DNA from: Gammaproteobacteria bacterium
GTDB taxonomy: Bacteria; Pseudomonadota; Gammaproteobacteria; Poriferisulfidales; GCA-002705445
Direction: 5' to 3'
DNA length: 64,000 nt
Assembly: GCA_018675635.1 (NCBI GenBank)
Contig: JABGXU010000007.1
Coordinates: forward strand, 317,366-381,365
The translations under genes and the position numbers were made by a program. Positions 25,399 through 35,254 of the stretch are shown piece by piece. The notes below the pieces were generated by a model. The model was not told the DNA's origin. It worked only from the letters and a program-made list of their open reading frames with translations, and made no database searches. Each line of letters starts with the position of its first letter. Positions within the stretch are counted from its first letter, which is position 1.

Positions 25399-26781
25399 AT
25401 GGAAAATTTTGAAATTTTAGGGCTTAATGATGTCCTAAACAAATCTTTGAAAAAAATGGGGTTTATATCTCCAACACCTATTCAATCTAAAGCTATACCA
25501 ATAATATTAAGTGGAAAAGATATTCTTGGATCAGCTTCTACTGGAACAGGAAAAACTGGAGCATTTGCAATTCCAGTTATAGAAAAAATTCTTAATTCGA
25601 AAGAAGACTGCGCTCTTATAGTTACACCCACAAGAGAATTAGCTAAACAAGTAATAGATGTATTTCGAACCTTATTAGGTAATTCAAATCCTGTTAAAGC
25701 ATGTTGCCTCATTGGTGGCGAAGCTATAGGAAAACAACTTAATCAACTAAAGAGAAAACCAAGGATCATAATTGGAACTCCTGGCCGCATAAATGATCAT
25801 CTTGGAAAAAAATCATTGAGTCTTAAGAATTCTAACTATTTAGTTCTAGATGAAACAGACAGAATGCTTGATATGGGATTTGGTATTCAAATAGATCAAA
25901 TATTAAAATTTATGCCGAAAAAAAGACAAACACTTATGTTTTCTGCAACGTTCCCAAAAAATATTGTTACCCTTGCTAATAAATATTTAATTGAACCAGA
26001 AAAAATAACTATAGATATTGAGAATTCAATATTAAAAAACATAAAACACGAAATTATACATATTGACAATACAAATAAATATAAAACTTTACTAAAGCAA
26101 TTAGAAATTAGAGATGGATCAGTTTTAGTTTTTGCAAAAACAAAACATAGTACTGAAAAGATTGCAAAAAATCTTATAAAAGACGGTATAAAGGCTAACG
26201 CATTAAATGGTGATTTAAGACAAAGTAAACGCGATAAAGTAATGCGAGGTTTTAGAGAAAATAAATTTAAAGTTTTAGTTGCTACTGATATAGCTTCTCG
26301 TGGGCTAGATGTTCCACATATAAAGCACGTTATAAACTATGATTTACCGCAAGTAGCTGAAGATTATATTCATAGAATAGGCAGAACTGCCAGAGCTGGC
26401 GCTAATGGCGAGGCAATATGTTTTGTATCTCCAAATGAAGGACATCTCTGGTTAAATATTGATATGCTTATTAATCCTGATGCAAAAAATAGAATGTCTT
26501 CTAGAAGAGGAGCTTCTGATAAAAGAAATGGCAGGCGAAAGGTTAAAAGTAAATTTAAAACTAGTGAGAATTCCGAAAAAAAATATAAAGGTAAAAGTAA
26601 ATTTAAAACTAGTGAGAATTCTGGAAAAAAATATAAAGGTAAAAGTAAGTTTAAGAAAAGTGAAAATGGTGAAACAAAATATAAAGGAAAAAAAAGATCA
26701 GCATCAAAAAACACCATTAGAAGTTCAGATGCAAAACCTAAAAAAAGATTTTATCCCGCTAAAAAGAAAAAAGTGCGATAA
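25399..26781 (+). CDS. DEAD-box RNA helicase with repetitive basic tail
   Basis: An ATP-dependent RNA helicase of the RhlE/SrmB/DeaD group, 460 residues from the ATG at 25399 (an in-frame TTG lies at 25369). It has the Q motif (FISPTPIQSKAIP), motif I ASTGTGKT, Ia PTRELAKQ, II with DETD (the family norm is DEAD), III SAT, then IV-VI ending HRIGRTARA. After about residue 370 the tail is very basic and holds three tandem 16-residue units. It probably works on rRNA assembly or mRNA decay in the cold. The DETD motif is noted but should still allow ATP hydrolysis. Confidence 0.9.
   Translation: MENFEILGLNDVLNKSLKKMGFISPTPIQSKAIPIILSGKDILGSASTGTGKTGAFAIPVIEKILNSKEDCALIVTPTRELAKQVIDVFRTLLGNSNPVKACCLIGGEAIGKQLNQLKRKPRIIIGTPGRINDHLGKKSLSLKNSNYLVLDETDRMLDMGFGIQIDQILKFMPKKRQTLMFSATFPKNIVTLANKYLIEPEKITIDIENSILKNIKHEIIHIDNTNKYKTLLKQLEIRDGSVLVFAKTKHSTEKIAKNLIKDGIKANALNGDLRQSKRDKVMRGFRENKFKVLVATDIASRGLDVPHIKHVINYDLPQVAEDYIHRIGRTARAGANGEAICFVSPNEGHLWLNIDMLINPDAKNRMSSRRGASDKRNGRRKVKSKFKTSENSEKKYKGKSKFKTSENSGKKYKGKSKFKKSENGETKYKGKKRSASKNTIRSSDAKPKKRFYPAKKKKVR
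26545..26688 (+). repeat. Three in-frame 48-base repeats in the helicase tail
   Basis: Units 26545-26592, 26593-26640 and 26641-26688 each encode a variant of KSKFKTSENSEKKYKG (residues 383-430). The first two are almost identical and the third is more diverged. The period is a whole number of codons, so copy number can change without breaking the gene. Confidence 0.9.
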
Positions 26782-26796
26782 TATTAGTTTAATAAA

Positions 26797-26886
26797 GGAA
26801 GGTTGACAGAGTGGTCGAATGTGCCACCTTGGAAAGGTGGTGTACTTTAGATAGTACCATGGGTTCGAATCCCATACCTTCCTCCA
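26797..26886 (+). tRNA. tRNA-Ser (anticodon GGA), discriminator U
   Basis: A 90-base class II tRNA. The acceptor stem GGAAGGT pairs with ACCTTCC, the anticodon stem CCACC/GGTGG encloses loop TTGGAAA with GGA at 26831-26833, a long variable arm (TGTACTTTAGATAGTAC) follows, and the T-loop is GGTTCGAATCC. CCA is encoded. The long variable arm and anticodon fix serine. The discriminator base (26883) is T, whereas bacterial tRNA-Ser usually has G and the second tRNA-Ser in this window has G. Confidence 0.95.
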
Positions 26887-26943
26887 CTTAAAGTCTAATA
26901 AATTTATTAAATGAAAGTATAAATATGGTAGCATAATTTCAAT

Positions 26944-28551
26944 ATGACAAACTTAGTATTAGCTACAAAATGGCGCCCAAAATTTTTTTCAGATCTTATA
27001 GGCCAAGATCCTGTTGTTACAGCTCTAGTAAACAGCTTAGATAGTAAACGATTACATCATTCTTATTTATTTACAGGAACAAGAGGTGTGGGCAAGACTA
27101 CATTGGCTAGAATATTAGCTAAATGCTTAAATTGTGAAGATGCAGGTATTGGGTCCCAACCATGTGGAAATTGTAATACTTGTTTATCAATTGATTTAGG
27201 TCAATTTGTAGACCTATATGAAGTAGATGCTGCATCTAGAACAAAAGTCGAAGATACAAGAGAGCTTTTAGAAAACGTCCAATATATGCCTACACAAGGA
27301 AGATTTAAGATATATTTAATAGATGAAGTTCATATGTTGTCAACCCATAGTTTTAATGCATTATTAAAAACTTTAGAGGAACCACCTGAGCATGTAAAAT
27401 TTATTTTAGCAACAACGGATCCGCAGAAAATACCAAGTACAATTTTGTCAAGATGTTTACATTTTAGCTTAAGCAGAATATCGCCATTAATAATACAACA
27501 ACAATTAGAAAAAATTTTAACAAAAGAAAATGTTACCTACGAAGAAGAGGCTACAAAAAACATTGCAAAAATTGCTGATGGAAGTATGAGAGATGCTCTA
27601 AGTATTGCGGAACAATGTATATCTCATGGAGACAATTCAATTACATATGAAAATATTTGCAAAATACTATGTTTGCTCCCAAGTGATAATATTAATCAAG
27701 TAGTAAGTTTGTTAATTAAAGATGATATTAATGAGTTAATGGAATTAATAGATAAGTTGTATTATCAGTCTGTAGATTTTGAATATTTGTTAGAAGAAAT
27801 TATATCGATATTCCATCAAGCTGCTATTTTTAAGGTAACCAAAAAATTATCTGAAAATTCATATTCAGAAAGTGTTCAGAAAATTTCAGAAAAATTTAAT
27901 GATGATGAAATTCAAATATTATATCAAATTGGTGTATCAAATTTAAAAGATATAGAATTTGCGCCAAATTATAAAAGTGGATTTGAAATGGCTATAATTA
28001 GAATGCTTATGTTTACGCCATTTGACATAAATAGTAATATTAAAAACCTTAATAATGCTGATAAAAGCAATAAAGAAGTAATTAATAATTCTAAAAATTT
28101 TGAAAAGGCTAATAATAAAAAAGAAGAAATAATAGATAAAGATTCTGATACACAAAATCTAACAATAGAAAATAACTGGGATGCAATTGTGTCTAGGCTA
28201 GATATAGATCCTATTACTACAAATCTAGCCAAAAATATCTTATTTAAAACTAAGAGTGGCCTAAATATAAATTTTTTAATTGCTAAAAATCTAACAGGGG
28301 TTTTAACCAAGAAATCAACTGATAAGCTACAAGAAGCATTAGCTAGCTATTTTAAAGAAAATATAAATATTAATATTGAGATTTCAGACGATCAATTAGC
28401 TACGCTACAAAAAAAAGACGAAGATCACCATAATAAGAAAATTTCTAATGCTACCGATCAAATAGAAAATGATGATTTTGTAAAAGCTGTAAAAGAAAAA
28501 TTTAATGCAACAAGCGTGGAAGACTCAATAAAAATTAATGAGACAAATTAA
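26944..28551 (+). CDS. dnaX: DNA polymerase III subunit tau (gamma/tau)
   Basis: The clamp-loader ATPase that also ties the replisome together. The 535-residue protein has Walker A GTRGVGKTT, a zinc module with four cysteines (CEDAGIGSQPCGNCNTC), YLIDEVHMLS, the sensor segment around LATTDPQKIPSTILSRC, then domain III and a diverged, Asn/Lys-rich C-terminal part. It is shorter than E. coli tau (643). Two A-rich slippery runs, 28117-28123 and 28409-28417, lie before quick -1-frame stops and could produce a gamma-like short form. It heads a dnaX-ybaB-recR unit, 57 bases after tRNA-Ser. Confidence 0.95.
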   Translation: MTNLVLATKWRPKFFSDLIGQDPVVTALVNSLDSKRLHHSYLFTGTRGVGKTTLARILAKCLNCEDAGIGSQPCGNCNTCLSIDLGQFVDLYEVDAASRTKVEDTRELLENVQYMPTQGRFKIYLIDEVHMLSTHSFNALLKTLEEPPEHVKFILATTDPQKIPSTILSRCLHFSLSRISPLIIQQQLEKILTKENVTYEEEATKNIAKIADGSMRDALSIAEQCISHGDNSITYENICKILCLLPSDNINQVVSLLIKDDINELMELIDKLYYQSVDFEYLLEEIISIFHQAAIFKVTKKLSENSYSESVQKISEKFNDDEIQILYQIGVSNLKDIEFAPNYKSGFEMAIIRMLMFTPFDINSNIKNLNNADKSNKEVINNSKNFEKANNKKEEIIDKDSDTQNLTIENNWDAIVSRLDIDPITTNLAKNILFKTKSGLNINFLIAKNLTGVLTKKSTDKLQEALASYFKENININIEISDDQLATLQKKDEDHHNKKISNATDQIENDDFVKAVKEKFNATSVEDSIKINETN

Positions 28552-28562
28552 AGGAGTTTAAT

Positions 28563-28895
28563 ATGATGAAGGGGATAGGTGGTATGGGCGACATGATGGG
28601 ATTAATGAAAAAAGCTCAGCAAATGAAGAAGGACATGAAAAAATTAAAAAAAGAAATTTCTAAAACAAACATAACAAAAGTAGATAATAATAATATTATA
28701 TCTGTTGTAATAAATGGAGATCATATTATACAAAAAATTTCTATTTCTGAAAATTATGATTTTACGAATATTAAAAATTTAGAAATTCTAATTAAAGATA
28801 CAATTAATGATGCGGCTAAAGATATAGATAAAATGACAAATGATAAAATGTCTGTTTTATCTAAACAAGGATTGCCTACAGATCTCCCTTTTTAA
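28563..28895 (+). CDS. ybaB: Nucleoid-associated protein YbaB/EbfC
   Basis: A 110-residue DNA-binding protein of the YbaB/EbfC family. Its Met/Gly-rich start (GIGGMGDMMGLMKKAQQMKKDM) and the C-terminal GLPTDLPF are typical of the family. It starts with ATG ATG after AAAGGAG and ends in a one-base overlap with recR (TAATG). The dnaX-ybaB-recR order is conserved in many bacteria and links it to replication or recombination, though its precise role is unclear. Confidence 0.95.
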   Translation: MMKGIGGMGDMMGLMKKAQQMKKDMKKLKKEISKTNITKVDNNNIISVVINGDHIIQKISISENYDFTNIKNLEILIKDTINDAAKDIDKMTNDKMSVLSKQGLPTDLPF

Positions 28896-29494
28896 TGAAA
28901 ACAAAAAAAACACTAATTGAAGATTTAATTAATGCTTTGACTTGTTTGCCTGGCGTTGGCAAAAAAACAGCACAAAGGATGACATATTATCTCTTACAAA
29001 GAGCTAAGGAGGATGCACTTAACTTATCCGATGTTCTTAAAGAGGTTGTATCTAATACAATAAATTGCAAATCATGTAGAAATTTAACCCAGGATGAATT
29101 ATGTGATTTATGCTTAGACTTAAATCGAAATGATGAAATGCTTTGCATTGTTGAAAGTCCAGCAGATGTATTTAATATAGAAAATAGCACAAATTATAAA
29201 GGAAAATATTTTGTATTATTAGGTAAATTATCACCGTTAGATGGAATTGGGCCAAAGGAAATCGGGATCAACCTATTAGATGAAAAACTTTCGAAAGGAC
29301 ATATTAATGAGCTAATACTAGCTGTGAATTCAACTGTAGAAAGTGATGTAACTGCACATGTTATAAGTGAGCTTGCTCTAAAATATTCTATAAAAGTTAC
29401 TAGACTTGCACAAGGTGTTCCAGTTGGTGGTGAACTTGAGTATCTAGATCAATATACATTATCAAAAGCTTTTGATAAAAGAACTATATATTAA
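28895..29494 (+). CDS. recR: Recombination mediator RecR
   Basis: RecR works with RecF and RecO to load RecA on gapped DNA. The 199-residue protein has the helix-hairpin-helix (LPGVGKKTAQRM), a four-cysteine zinc finger (CKSCRNLTQDELCDLC), and a Toprim domain (LCIVESPADVFNIE, then PLDGIGP) with RLAQGVPVGGELEYLD near the end. Its length equals that of the family. The stop overlaps the end of the convergent cytochrome gene by four bases. Confidence 0.96.
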   Translation: MKTKKTLIEDLINALTCLPGVGKKTAQRMTYYLLQRAKEDALNLSDVLKEVVSNTINCKSCRNLTQDELCDLCLDLNRNDEMLCIVESPADVFNIENSTNYKGKYFVLLGKLSPLDGIGPKEIGINLLDEKLSKGHINELILAVNSTVESDVTAHVISELALKYSIKVTRLAQGVPVGGELEYLDQYTLSKAFDKRTIY

Positions 29495-29793
29495 TAATTG
29501 TAAAACATATTGTTAATGTAATTATAAAGCTTTATAAGTTCTTTGTTGTTATTGATTTTGGAAGATTTTTTGTAATAATATGTAATTGAATCTATTAGTT
29601 GCTCTTTGTTATTTATATTTTTGTTAAAATTATTATAAATTATAGATCCATCACCACCTGTAATATTTATATGACAATTTTTACAAAGATTTTCATGAAT
29701 GATTTTCCCTGTTTTATTATTATCAGCTATTGTTAAATTAGAAAATACTAAAAAAATCAGAAATAATAAGAATGATGTGATATGTTTAAACAT
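29491..29793 (-). CDS. Small periplasmic c-type cytochrome
   Basis: A 100-residue protein starting at 29793: [20 protein letters not shown] is a signal peptide, followed by one haem-binding site CKNCH at residues 37-41 and an Asn/Lys-rich remainder. Met96 near the C-terminus (NNMFYNY) might be the sixth haem ligand, but that is uncertain. An upstream extension of the frame has no signal peptide and is rejected. The start codon is only one base from the divergent orn ATG. Its redox partner is unknown; the Ccm system at 51-57 kb would mature it. Confidence 0.75.
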   Translation of the reverse strand: MFKHITSFLLFLIFLVFSNLTIADNNKTGKIIHENLCKNCHINITGGDGSIIYNNFNKNINNKEQLIDSITYYYKKSSKINNNKELIKLYNYINNMFYNY

Positions 29794-29794
29794 T

Positions 29795-30340
29795 ATGAAT
29801 AAAAACCCGCAAAATTTAATATGGATTGATCTAGAAATGACAGGTCTTGATACTTTTAAAGATCGCATTATCGAGATCGCGACTATATTAACAGATAAAG
29901 AGCTTAATATCATTGAGGAAGGTCCAGTTATTGCAATAAACACTCATATAGATTTTATAAATGGTATGGATGAATGGAATACAAACCAGCATAATAAATC
30001 TGGGCTAGTAAAAAGAATTGAAGAAAGTTCATATACGTATACTGATGCCCAAGCAATGACGATAGAATTTCTGTTAAAATACATAGATAAAAATACATCA
30101 CCTATGTGTGGAAGTGGTATATGTCAGGATAGACGATTTTTAGCTAGGTGTATGCCAGAACTCGAAGATTTTTTTCATTATAGAAATTTAGATGTAAGCA
30201 CTATAAAAGAATTAGCAAACAGATGGTATCCAAAAGTTAAATTTAAAAAAGATCCGCAGCACCTTGCTTTAGAGGATATAAAAGATTCTATTGAAGAGCT
30301 AAAATTTTATAGAGAGTCTATTTTTCTCGATATAACTTAA
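29795..30340 (+). CDS. orn: Oligoribonuclease
   Basis: Orn degrades 2-5-nucleotide RNAs and the pGpG product of c-di-GMP breakdown, and is essential in many gammaproteobacteria. The ATG at 29795 gives [17 protein letters not shown], which lines up with the E. coli start; longer upstream frames are not used. The 181-residue protein (E. coli 181) has the DEDDh motifs [20 protein letters not shown] and [10 protein letters not shown]. The ribosome site is not obvious. Its last 23 bases overlap the end of the convergent nadB gene. Confidence 0.95.
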   Translation: MNKNPQNLIWIDLEMTGLDTFKDRIIEIATILTDKELNIIEEGPVIAINTHIDFINGMDEWNTNQHNKSGLVKRIEESSYTYTDAQAMTIEFLLKYIDKNTSPMCGSGICQDRRFLARCMPELEDFFHYRNLDVSTIKELANRWYPKVKFKKDPQHLALEDIKDSIEELKFYRESIFLDIT

Positions 30341-31961
30341 GATCGTTTTTTATTTTTTTATTAATAACCGTATCTTCTGCAATCTTATTTGTATAAGGAA
30401 AATCGACATTATAATGAAGGCCTCTACTTTCTTTTCTTGTTAGCGCAGAAGTAATAATAATCTCTGCAATGTAAATTAAATTTCTTAATTCAATTAGATC
30501 ACAAGATATTTTATTTTTGCTAAAACATTCTTCTATTTCTTTTTTATAAATAGATATTCTATTTTTTGCCTTTAATAATCTTTCGTTTGTTCTTACAATA
30601 CCGACATAATTCCACATTAATGTTCTAATTTCTTTCCATGAATGTTTTATAATTACTTCCTCACTTATGCTTTTTGTTGTATTATCAACAAAGTCTTTAT
30701 GCACATCTTCAAAATCTTCATTTTTAAATCTTTCTATATCTTTCAAAACTTTTCTTGAAAAGAAAATGCATTCTAGTAGAGAATTACTTGCCATTCTGTT
30801 AGCACCATGTAATCCAGAGTGAGCTACTTCTCCTATTGCATATAAATTCTTTATATTTGTTCTTGCGTTAATATCAATATCAATACCGCCACATGTATAA
30901 TGTGTTGCAGGAACTACTGGAATTGCTGACTTTGTAATATCAATATTGAATTCAAGACATTTTTTGTAGATATTTGGAAATCTTTCTTTAATAAATAAAT
31001 TTTTTTTATGTGATATATCCAACAGCACATATTCAAGACCATGAATTTTCATTTCATTATCTATTGCCCGCGCAACAATATCTCTTGGCGCTAGAACGCC
31101 ACGTGAATCATATTTGTGCATAAACTGCTCTCCATTTGGGAGTAATAATTTACCACCTTCTCCTCTTAACGATTCGCTTATTAAAAATGATTTTGCTCTA
31201 TGATGATAAAGACAAGTAGGGTGAAACTGCATAAATTCCATGTTAGAAATATTGCAGCCAGCTCTATATGCCATTGCAATGCCATCACCTGATGAAGTAT
31301 CGGGATTACTAGTGTATAAATAAACTTTGTTTGCTCCGCCAGTAGCTAAAACTATAAATTTTGCCTTAAAAATATCTATATGATTATTTTTTTTGTTTAA
31401 AATGTAACATCCTACGCATCTTTTTACATTTTTATCTTTTTGATCTTTAGTTATAAGATCTATCGCAACATGGTGTGTATAAAGTTCAATATTATTTTTT
31501 TTCTTCACTCCGCTTATTAAGCTATCTTGAATTACTTTACCCGTCTTATCGTCAGCATGTACAATTCTTGGATGCGTATGACCACCTTCTTTGGTTAAAT
31601 GTAATTTATTGTTAGCGCCAACGTTATTTTTCGTGAATTTAACACCCTGATCTAATAACCATTTAATAATTTCTTTAGAGTCATTTGCTACTGCTTTGAC
31701 AATATTTGCTCTACAAAGACCTGCACCCGCTTTCATTGTATCTTCGACGTGCAGCTCTATAGAATCTGGTTTGCTGAAAACAGCAGATATACCGCCTTGT
31801 GCGTAATACGTGCTACCCTCATGAAGTTCAGTTTTTGAGATTAGACCAATTGACATATCACTCGGTAATTGGAGCGCAAGACTATTTCCAGCAGCACCAC
31901 TGCCAATTATTAAAATATCAAAAACTCTTGTTTTTTCAACTTGTTTTAAAATTTTTTGCAA
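30318..31961 (-). CDS. nadB: L-aspartate oxidase
   Basis: NadB oxidises aspartate to iminoaspartate, the first step of de novo NAD synthesis. The 547-residue flavoprotein has the dinucleotide-binding [15 protein letters not shown], the active-site strip [13 protein letters not shown] and [18 protein letters not shown], and the FAD segments [10 protein letters not shown] and [12 protein letters not shown]. The frame opens with TTG at 31961, but AAAGG lies right against it, so translation may begin at the in-frame ATT three codons downstream, which has better spacing. nadA and nadC are not in the window. Confidence 0.95.
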   Translation of the reverse strand: MQKILKQVEKTRVFDILIIGSGAAGNSLALQLPSDMSIGLISKTELHEGSTYYAQGGISAVFSKPDSIELHVEDTMKAGAGLCRANIVKAVANDSKEIIKWLLDQGVKFTKNNVGANNKLHLTKEGGHTHPRIVHADDKTGKVIQDSLISGVKKKNNIELYTHHVAIDLITKDQKDKNVKRCVGCYILNKKNNHIDIFKAKFIVLATGGANKVYLYTSNPDTSSGDGIAMAYRAGCNISNMEFMQFHPTCLYHHRAKSFLISESLRGEGGKLLLPNGEQFMHKYDSRGVLAPRDIVARAIDNEMKIHGLEYVLLDISHKKNLFIKERFPNIYKKCLEFNIDITKSAIPVVPATHYTCGGIDIDINARTNIKNLYAIGEVAHSGLHGANRMASNSLLECIFFSRKVLKDIERFKNEDFEDVHKDFVDNTTKSISEEVIIKHSWKEIRTLMWNYVGIVRTNERLLKAKNRISIYKKEIEECFSKNKISCDLIELRNLIYIAEIIITSALTRKESRGLHYNVDFPYTNKIAEDTVINKKIKNDLKLYREK

Positions 31962-32013
31962 CCTTTATGATAGAATAAGTATAATCTATTATAAATTATC
32001 AATTAAGGCAAAT

Positions 32014-33435
32014 ATGAAAAACATATCTAAAAAATTCTTTTACTCAATATTAATTATTTTTGTATTTACAAATACAGGATTTACAAATAATAATGTTTTG
32101 CCAGATTTTACAAAGCTAGTAGAAGATAATAGTGCAAGCATAGTTAACATTAGCACAATAAGAAAAAGCAATGGTAAAGCAAGTGAGTCTCGCCCTGATA
32201 TGCCAAATGATGAACTTAATGAATTTTTAAAAAAATTCTTCGGTGATAGAGGTCTTGAAAATCCTGAAAAAGGAACCCCAAGAAAATCGCACTCACTAGG
32301 TTCTGGTTTTATCTATTCTTCTGATGGTTATGTTATTACAAATCATCATGTAATTGCCGGTGCTGACCAAATTATAGTTAAATTAAATGATAAAAGAGAA
32401 TTAGATGCAAAATTAATTGGTTCTGATATATCTAGCGATATTGCTTTATTAAAAATCAAAGCAAAAAATCTCAAACCAGTAAAAATTGGAAATTCTTCAA
32501 CTTTAAAAGTTGGGCAGTGGGTATTAGCTATTGGATCTCCATTTGGTTTTGAAAGCACAGTGACTGCAGGCATAGTTAGCGCGATTGGCAGAAGTTTACC
32601 TAATGACAACTATGTGCCTTTTATTCAAACAGATGTCGCTATAAACCCTGGAAATTCTGGCGGACCACTATTTAATTTAAAAGGTGAAGTAGTAGGTATT
32701 AATGCTCAAATATTTAGCAGGTCTGGGGGATTTATGGGATTATCTTTTGCAATACCAATGGATGTTGCTAGTAATGTAATTAAACAACTAAAAATGTCTG
32801 GAAAAGTATCAAGAGGATGGCTAGGTGTGTATATACAAGAGGTAACTAATAATTTAGCAAAATCATTTGGTATGAAAAAACCAAAAGGCGCATTAATTTC
32901 TAGAATTATTGCTGACGGCCCAGCAGAAAAATCAGATTTAAAAGTAGGTGATATTATTTTAAAATTTGATGGAAAAAATATTACAACGTCATCAGCGTTA
33001 CCACCGATTGTTGGAAGCACTAAAGTTGGTAAAAACGTTAGCATTGAAATACTTAGAAATGGCGTTAAGAAAAATATAAAATTTATAGTTCAAGAACTTC
33101 CATCTAAAACAGTTATAAGCTCTATTGAAAAAAATTCAAAGTCTATTACTAAGAAAATTCTTGGGATGTCATTATCTAATCTTAGCAGCGAAGATAAAAA
33201 AAATCTTGGAATCGATAATAAATACGGAGTTATTGTAAATGAAGTCTCAACCAACCCTGCTTATGAAGCTGGATTGTTAAAGAATGATGTTATATATCAA
33301 ATCTCTGGTCGCAATATTCTAAATATTAACGAATTTGAAAAAATTGTTAATGGCATGAAAAAAGGTGATTTTGCTTCACTTTTAGTTAGAAGATCTCAAG
33401 GTAATTCCCTTTATCTTGCAATTAAAATTGAGTAA
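32014..33435 (+). CDS. degP: Periplasmic serine protease of the DegP/DegQ (HtrA) family
   Basis: A periplasmic protease/chaperone for misfolded envelope proteins. The 473-residue protein has a signal peptide (about residues 1-24), the trypsin-like domain with catalytic His112 (TNHHVI), Asp142 (SSDIALLKI) and Ser215 (GNSGGPL), and two PDZ domains (from about residues 275 and 375). The MucD/DegQ type is likely. It is upstream of lepA and divergent from nadB. No regulatory site can be named with confidence. Confidence 0.95.
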   Translation: MKNISKKFFYSILIIFVFTNTGFTNNNVLPDFTKLVEDNSASIVNISTIRKSNGKASESRPDMPNDELNEFLKKFFGDRGLENPEKGTPRKSHSLGSGFIYSSDGYVITNHHVIAGADQIIVKLNDKRELDAKLIGSDISSDIALLKIKAKNLKPVKIGNSSTLKVGQWVLAIGSPFGFESTVTAGIVSAIGRSLPNDNYVPFIQTDVAINPGNSGGPLFNLKGEVVGINAQIFSRSGGFMGLSFAIPMDVASNVIKQLKMSGKVSRGWLGVYIQEVTNNLAKSFGMKKPKGALISRIIADGPAEKSDLKVGDIILKFDGKNITTSSALPPIVGSTKVGKNVSIEILRNGVKKNIKFIVQELPSKTVISSIEKNSKSITKKILGMSLSNLSSEDKKNLGIDNKYGVIVNEVSTNPAYEAGLLKNDVIYQISGRNILNINEFEKIVNGMKKGDFASLLVRRSQGNSLYLAIKIE

Positions 33436-33442
33436 TTGTTTG

Positions 33443-35254
33443 ATGACAAAATCTAATAATGAATTAATTAGAAACTTTTCTATTATAGCCCATATTGATC
33501 ATGGTAAATCTACATTAGCTGATCGTTTTATACAAATATGCGGGGGTTTGACAGAAAGAGAAATGAGCTCGCAAATCTTAGATTCTATGGATTTAGAGAA
33601 AGAAAGAGGTATTACTATAAAAGCCCAAAGCGTTAGGTTGTACTATAAATCAGAGAATGGCAATACATACCAATTTAATATTATAGATACACCGGGTCAC
33701 GTAGATTTTTCATACGAAGTCTCAAGATCTCTTGCTGCATGTGAGGGAGCACTATTAATAGTTGATGCTTCTCAAGGCGTAGAGGCACAAAGTGTTGCAA
33801 ATTGTTATAAAGCTACAGAATTAAATTTAGAAATTTTACCCGTTTTAAACAAAATAGATTTGCAATCAGCTGACCCAGATTCAGTAAAACAACAAATAAA
33901 AGAAATTATTGGAATTGATACTTCTAACACAATAAATGTAAGTGCTAAGACAGGATTAGGTGTTATAGAATTACTAGAAATGATAATTGAAAAAATACCT
34001 CCTCCTAAAATTATAAAAGATGATATTTTAAAGGCGCTTATTGTTGATTCTTGGTTTGATAATTATTTAGGAATTGTTTCTCTTGTAAGAGTAGTAAGCG
34101 GTTCTCTGTCACTTAAGCAAAAAATAAAATTAGCCTCTACAAATGATATTTATCAGGTCGAAGAACTTGGATGTTATTCTCCAAAAATAAAAAAACTAAA
34201 TGAAATTAATCAAGGTGAAGTTGGTTATTTAGTTGCAGGTGTTAAAGACATTGCCTCAGCAAAAGTTGGAGACACGATCTTATCTTATAATGATGATGTA
34301 TCTAAACCATTGGAAGGCTTTAAAGAGATCCAACCTAAAGTGTTTGCTGGATTATTTCCAATTAATAGTGATGAATATAAAGATTTTAGAGATGCGTTAG
34401 AAAAATTAGAATTAAACGACTCTTCGTTTACTTATGAGCCTGAAACTTCAAAAGCTTTAGGTCATGGATTTAGATGTGGCTTCCTTGGTATGTTACATAT
34501 GGAAATAGTGCAAGAAAGACTCGAGAGAGAGTATCAATTAGATTTAATTTCTACATCTCCAACAGTTATATACAAAGTGGTTCTAAAAAATGGAAATTTA
34601 GTAGAGGTTGATAACCCAAGCTCACTTCCAGATATGTCAAGCATTGATGAAATACATGAACCGTTAATAGCTGCTTCTATGCTTGTCCCTAACGAATTTA
34701 TCGGAAATGTTATAACTCTATGCGAACAAAAAAGGGGTAGGCAGATAAAAATTTCATATGTAGGCGGGCAAGCATTAATAGAATATTATTTACCTCTTAA
34801 TGAAGTAGTTCTAGATTTTTTTGATAAGTTAAAATCATGCACTAAAGGATATGCATCTTTTGATTACTACATACATTCATTTAAAAAATCTGATTTGCAG
34901 AAATTAGATATACTAATTAACGGAGAAAAAGTTGACGCATTATCATTGATAGTTCATAAAACTCGATCACTTACCATAGGAAGGAAATTGGTTAATGGGA
35001 TGAAAGAAGTTATTCCAAGACAAAATTTTGATATAGCTATTCAAGCTGCCATAGGCTCACAAATCATCTCTAGAGCTACAACAAAAGCCTTTAGAAAAGA
35101 CGTTACAGCAAAATTATATGGTGGTGATGTTACGAGGAAAATGAAGTTATTAAAAAAACAAAAAATTGGTAAAAAAAGAATGAAGCAAGTAGGGAAAGTG
35201 GAGTTACCTCAAGAAGCATTTATGGCAGTTTTAAAAATTGACTCAAATGATTAA
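33443..35254 (+). CDS. lepA: Elongation factor 4 (LepA)
   Basis: LepA is a ribosome-associated GTPase linked to back-translocation and 30S biogenesis. I use the ATG at 33443 ([21 protein letters not shown]), giving 603 residues against 599 in E. coli. The G motifs are [17 protein letters not shown] and NKID; the C-terminal domain shows [16 protein letters not shown], a LepA signature. It follows degP by seven bases and overlaps the next gene by eight bases. Confidence 0.97.
   Translation: MTKSNNELIRNFSIIAHIDHGKSTLADRFIQICGGLTEREMSSQILDSMDLEKERGITIKAQSVRLYYKSENGNTYQFNIIDTPGHVDFSYEVSRSLAACEGALLIVDASQGVEAQSVANCYKATELNLEILPVLNKIDLQSADPDSVKQQIKEIIGIDTSNTINVSAKTGLGVIELLEMIIEKIPPPKIIKDDILKALIVDSWFDNYLGIVSLVRVVSGSLSLKQKIKLASTNDIYQVEELGCYSPKIKKLNEINQGEVGYLVAGVKDIASAKVGDTILSYNDDVSKPLEGFKEIQPKVFAGLFPINSDEYKDFRDALEKLELNDSSFTYEPETSKALGHGFRCGFLGMLHMEIVQERLEREYQLDLISTSPTVIYKVVLKNGNLVEVDNPSSLPDMSSIDEIHEPLIAASMLVPNEFIGNVITLCEQKRGRQIKISYVGGQALIEYYLPLNEVVLDFFDKLKSCTKGYASFDYYIHSFKKSDLQKLDILINGEKVDALSLIVHKTRSLTIGRKLVNGMKEVIPRQNFDIAIQAAIGSQIISRATTKAFRKDVTAKLYGGDVTRKMKLLKKQKIGKKRMKQVGKVELPQEAFMAVLKIDSND

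Noticed and set aside
26887..26943. Possible 4.5S (SRP) RNA upstream of dnaX
   Set aside because: The gap is only 57 bases, AT-rich and lacks the GGAA/tetraloop core of SRP RNA.
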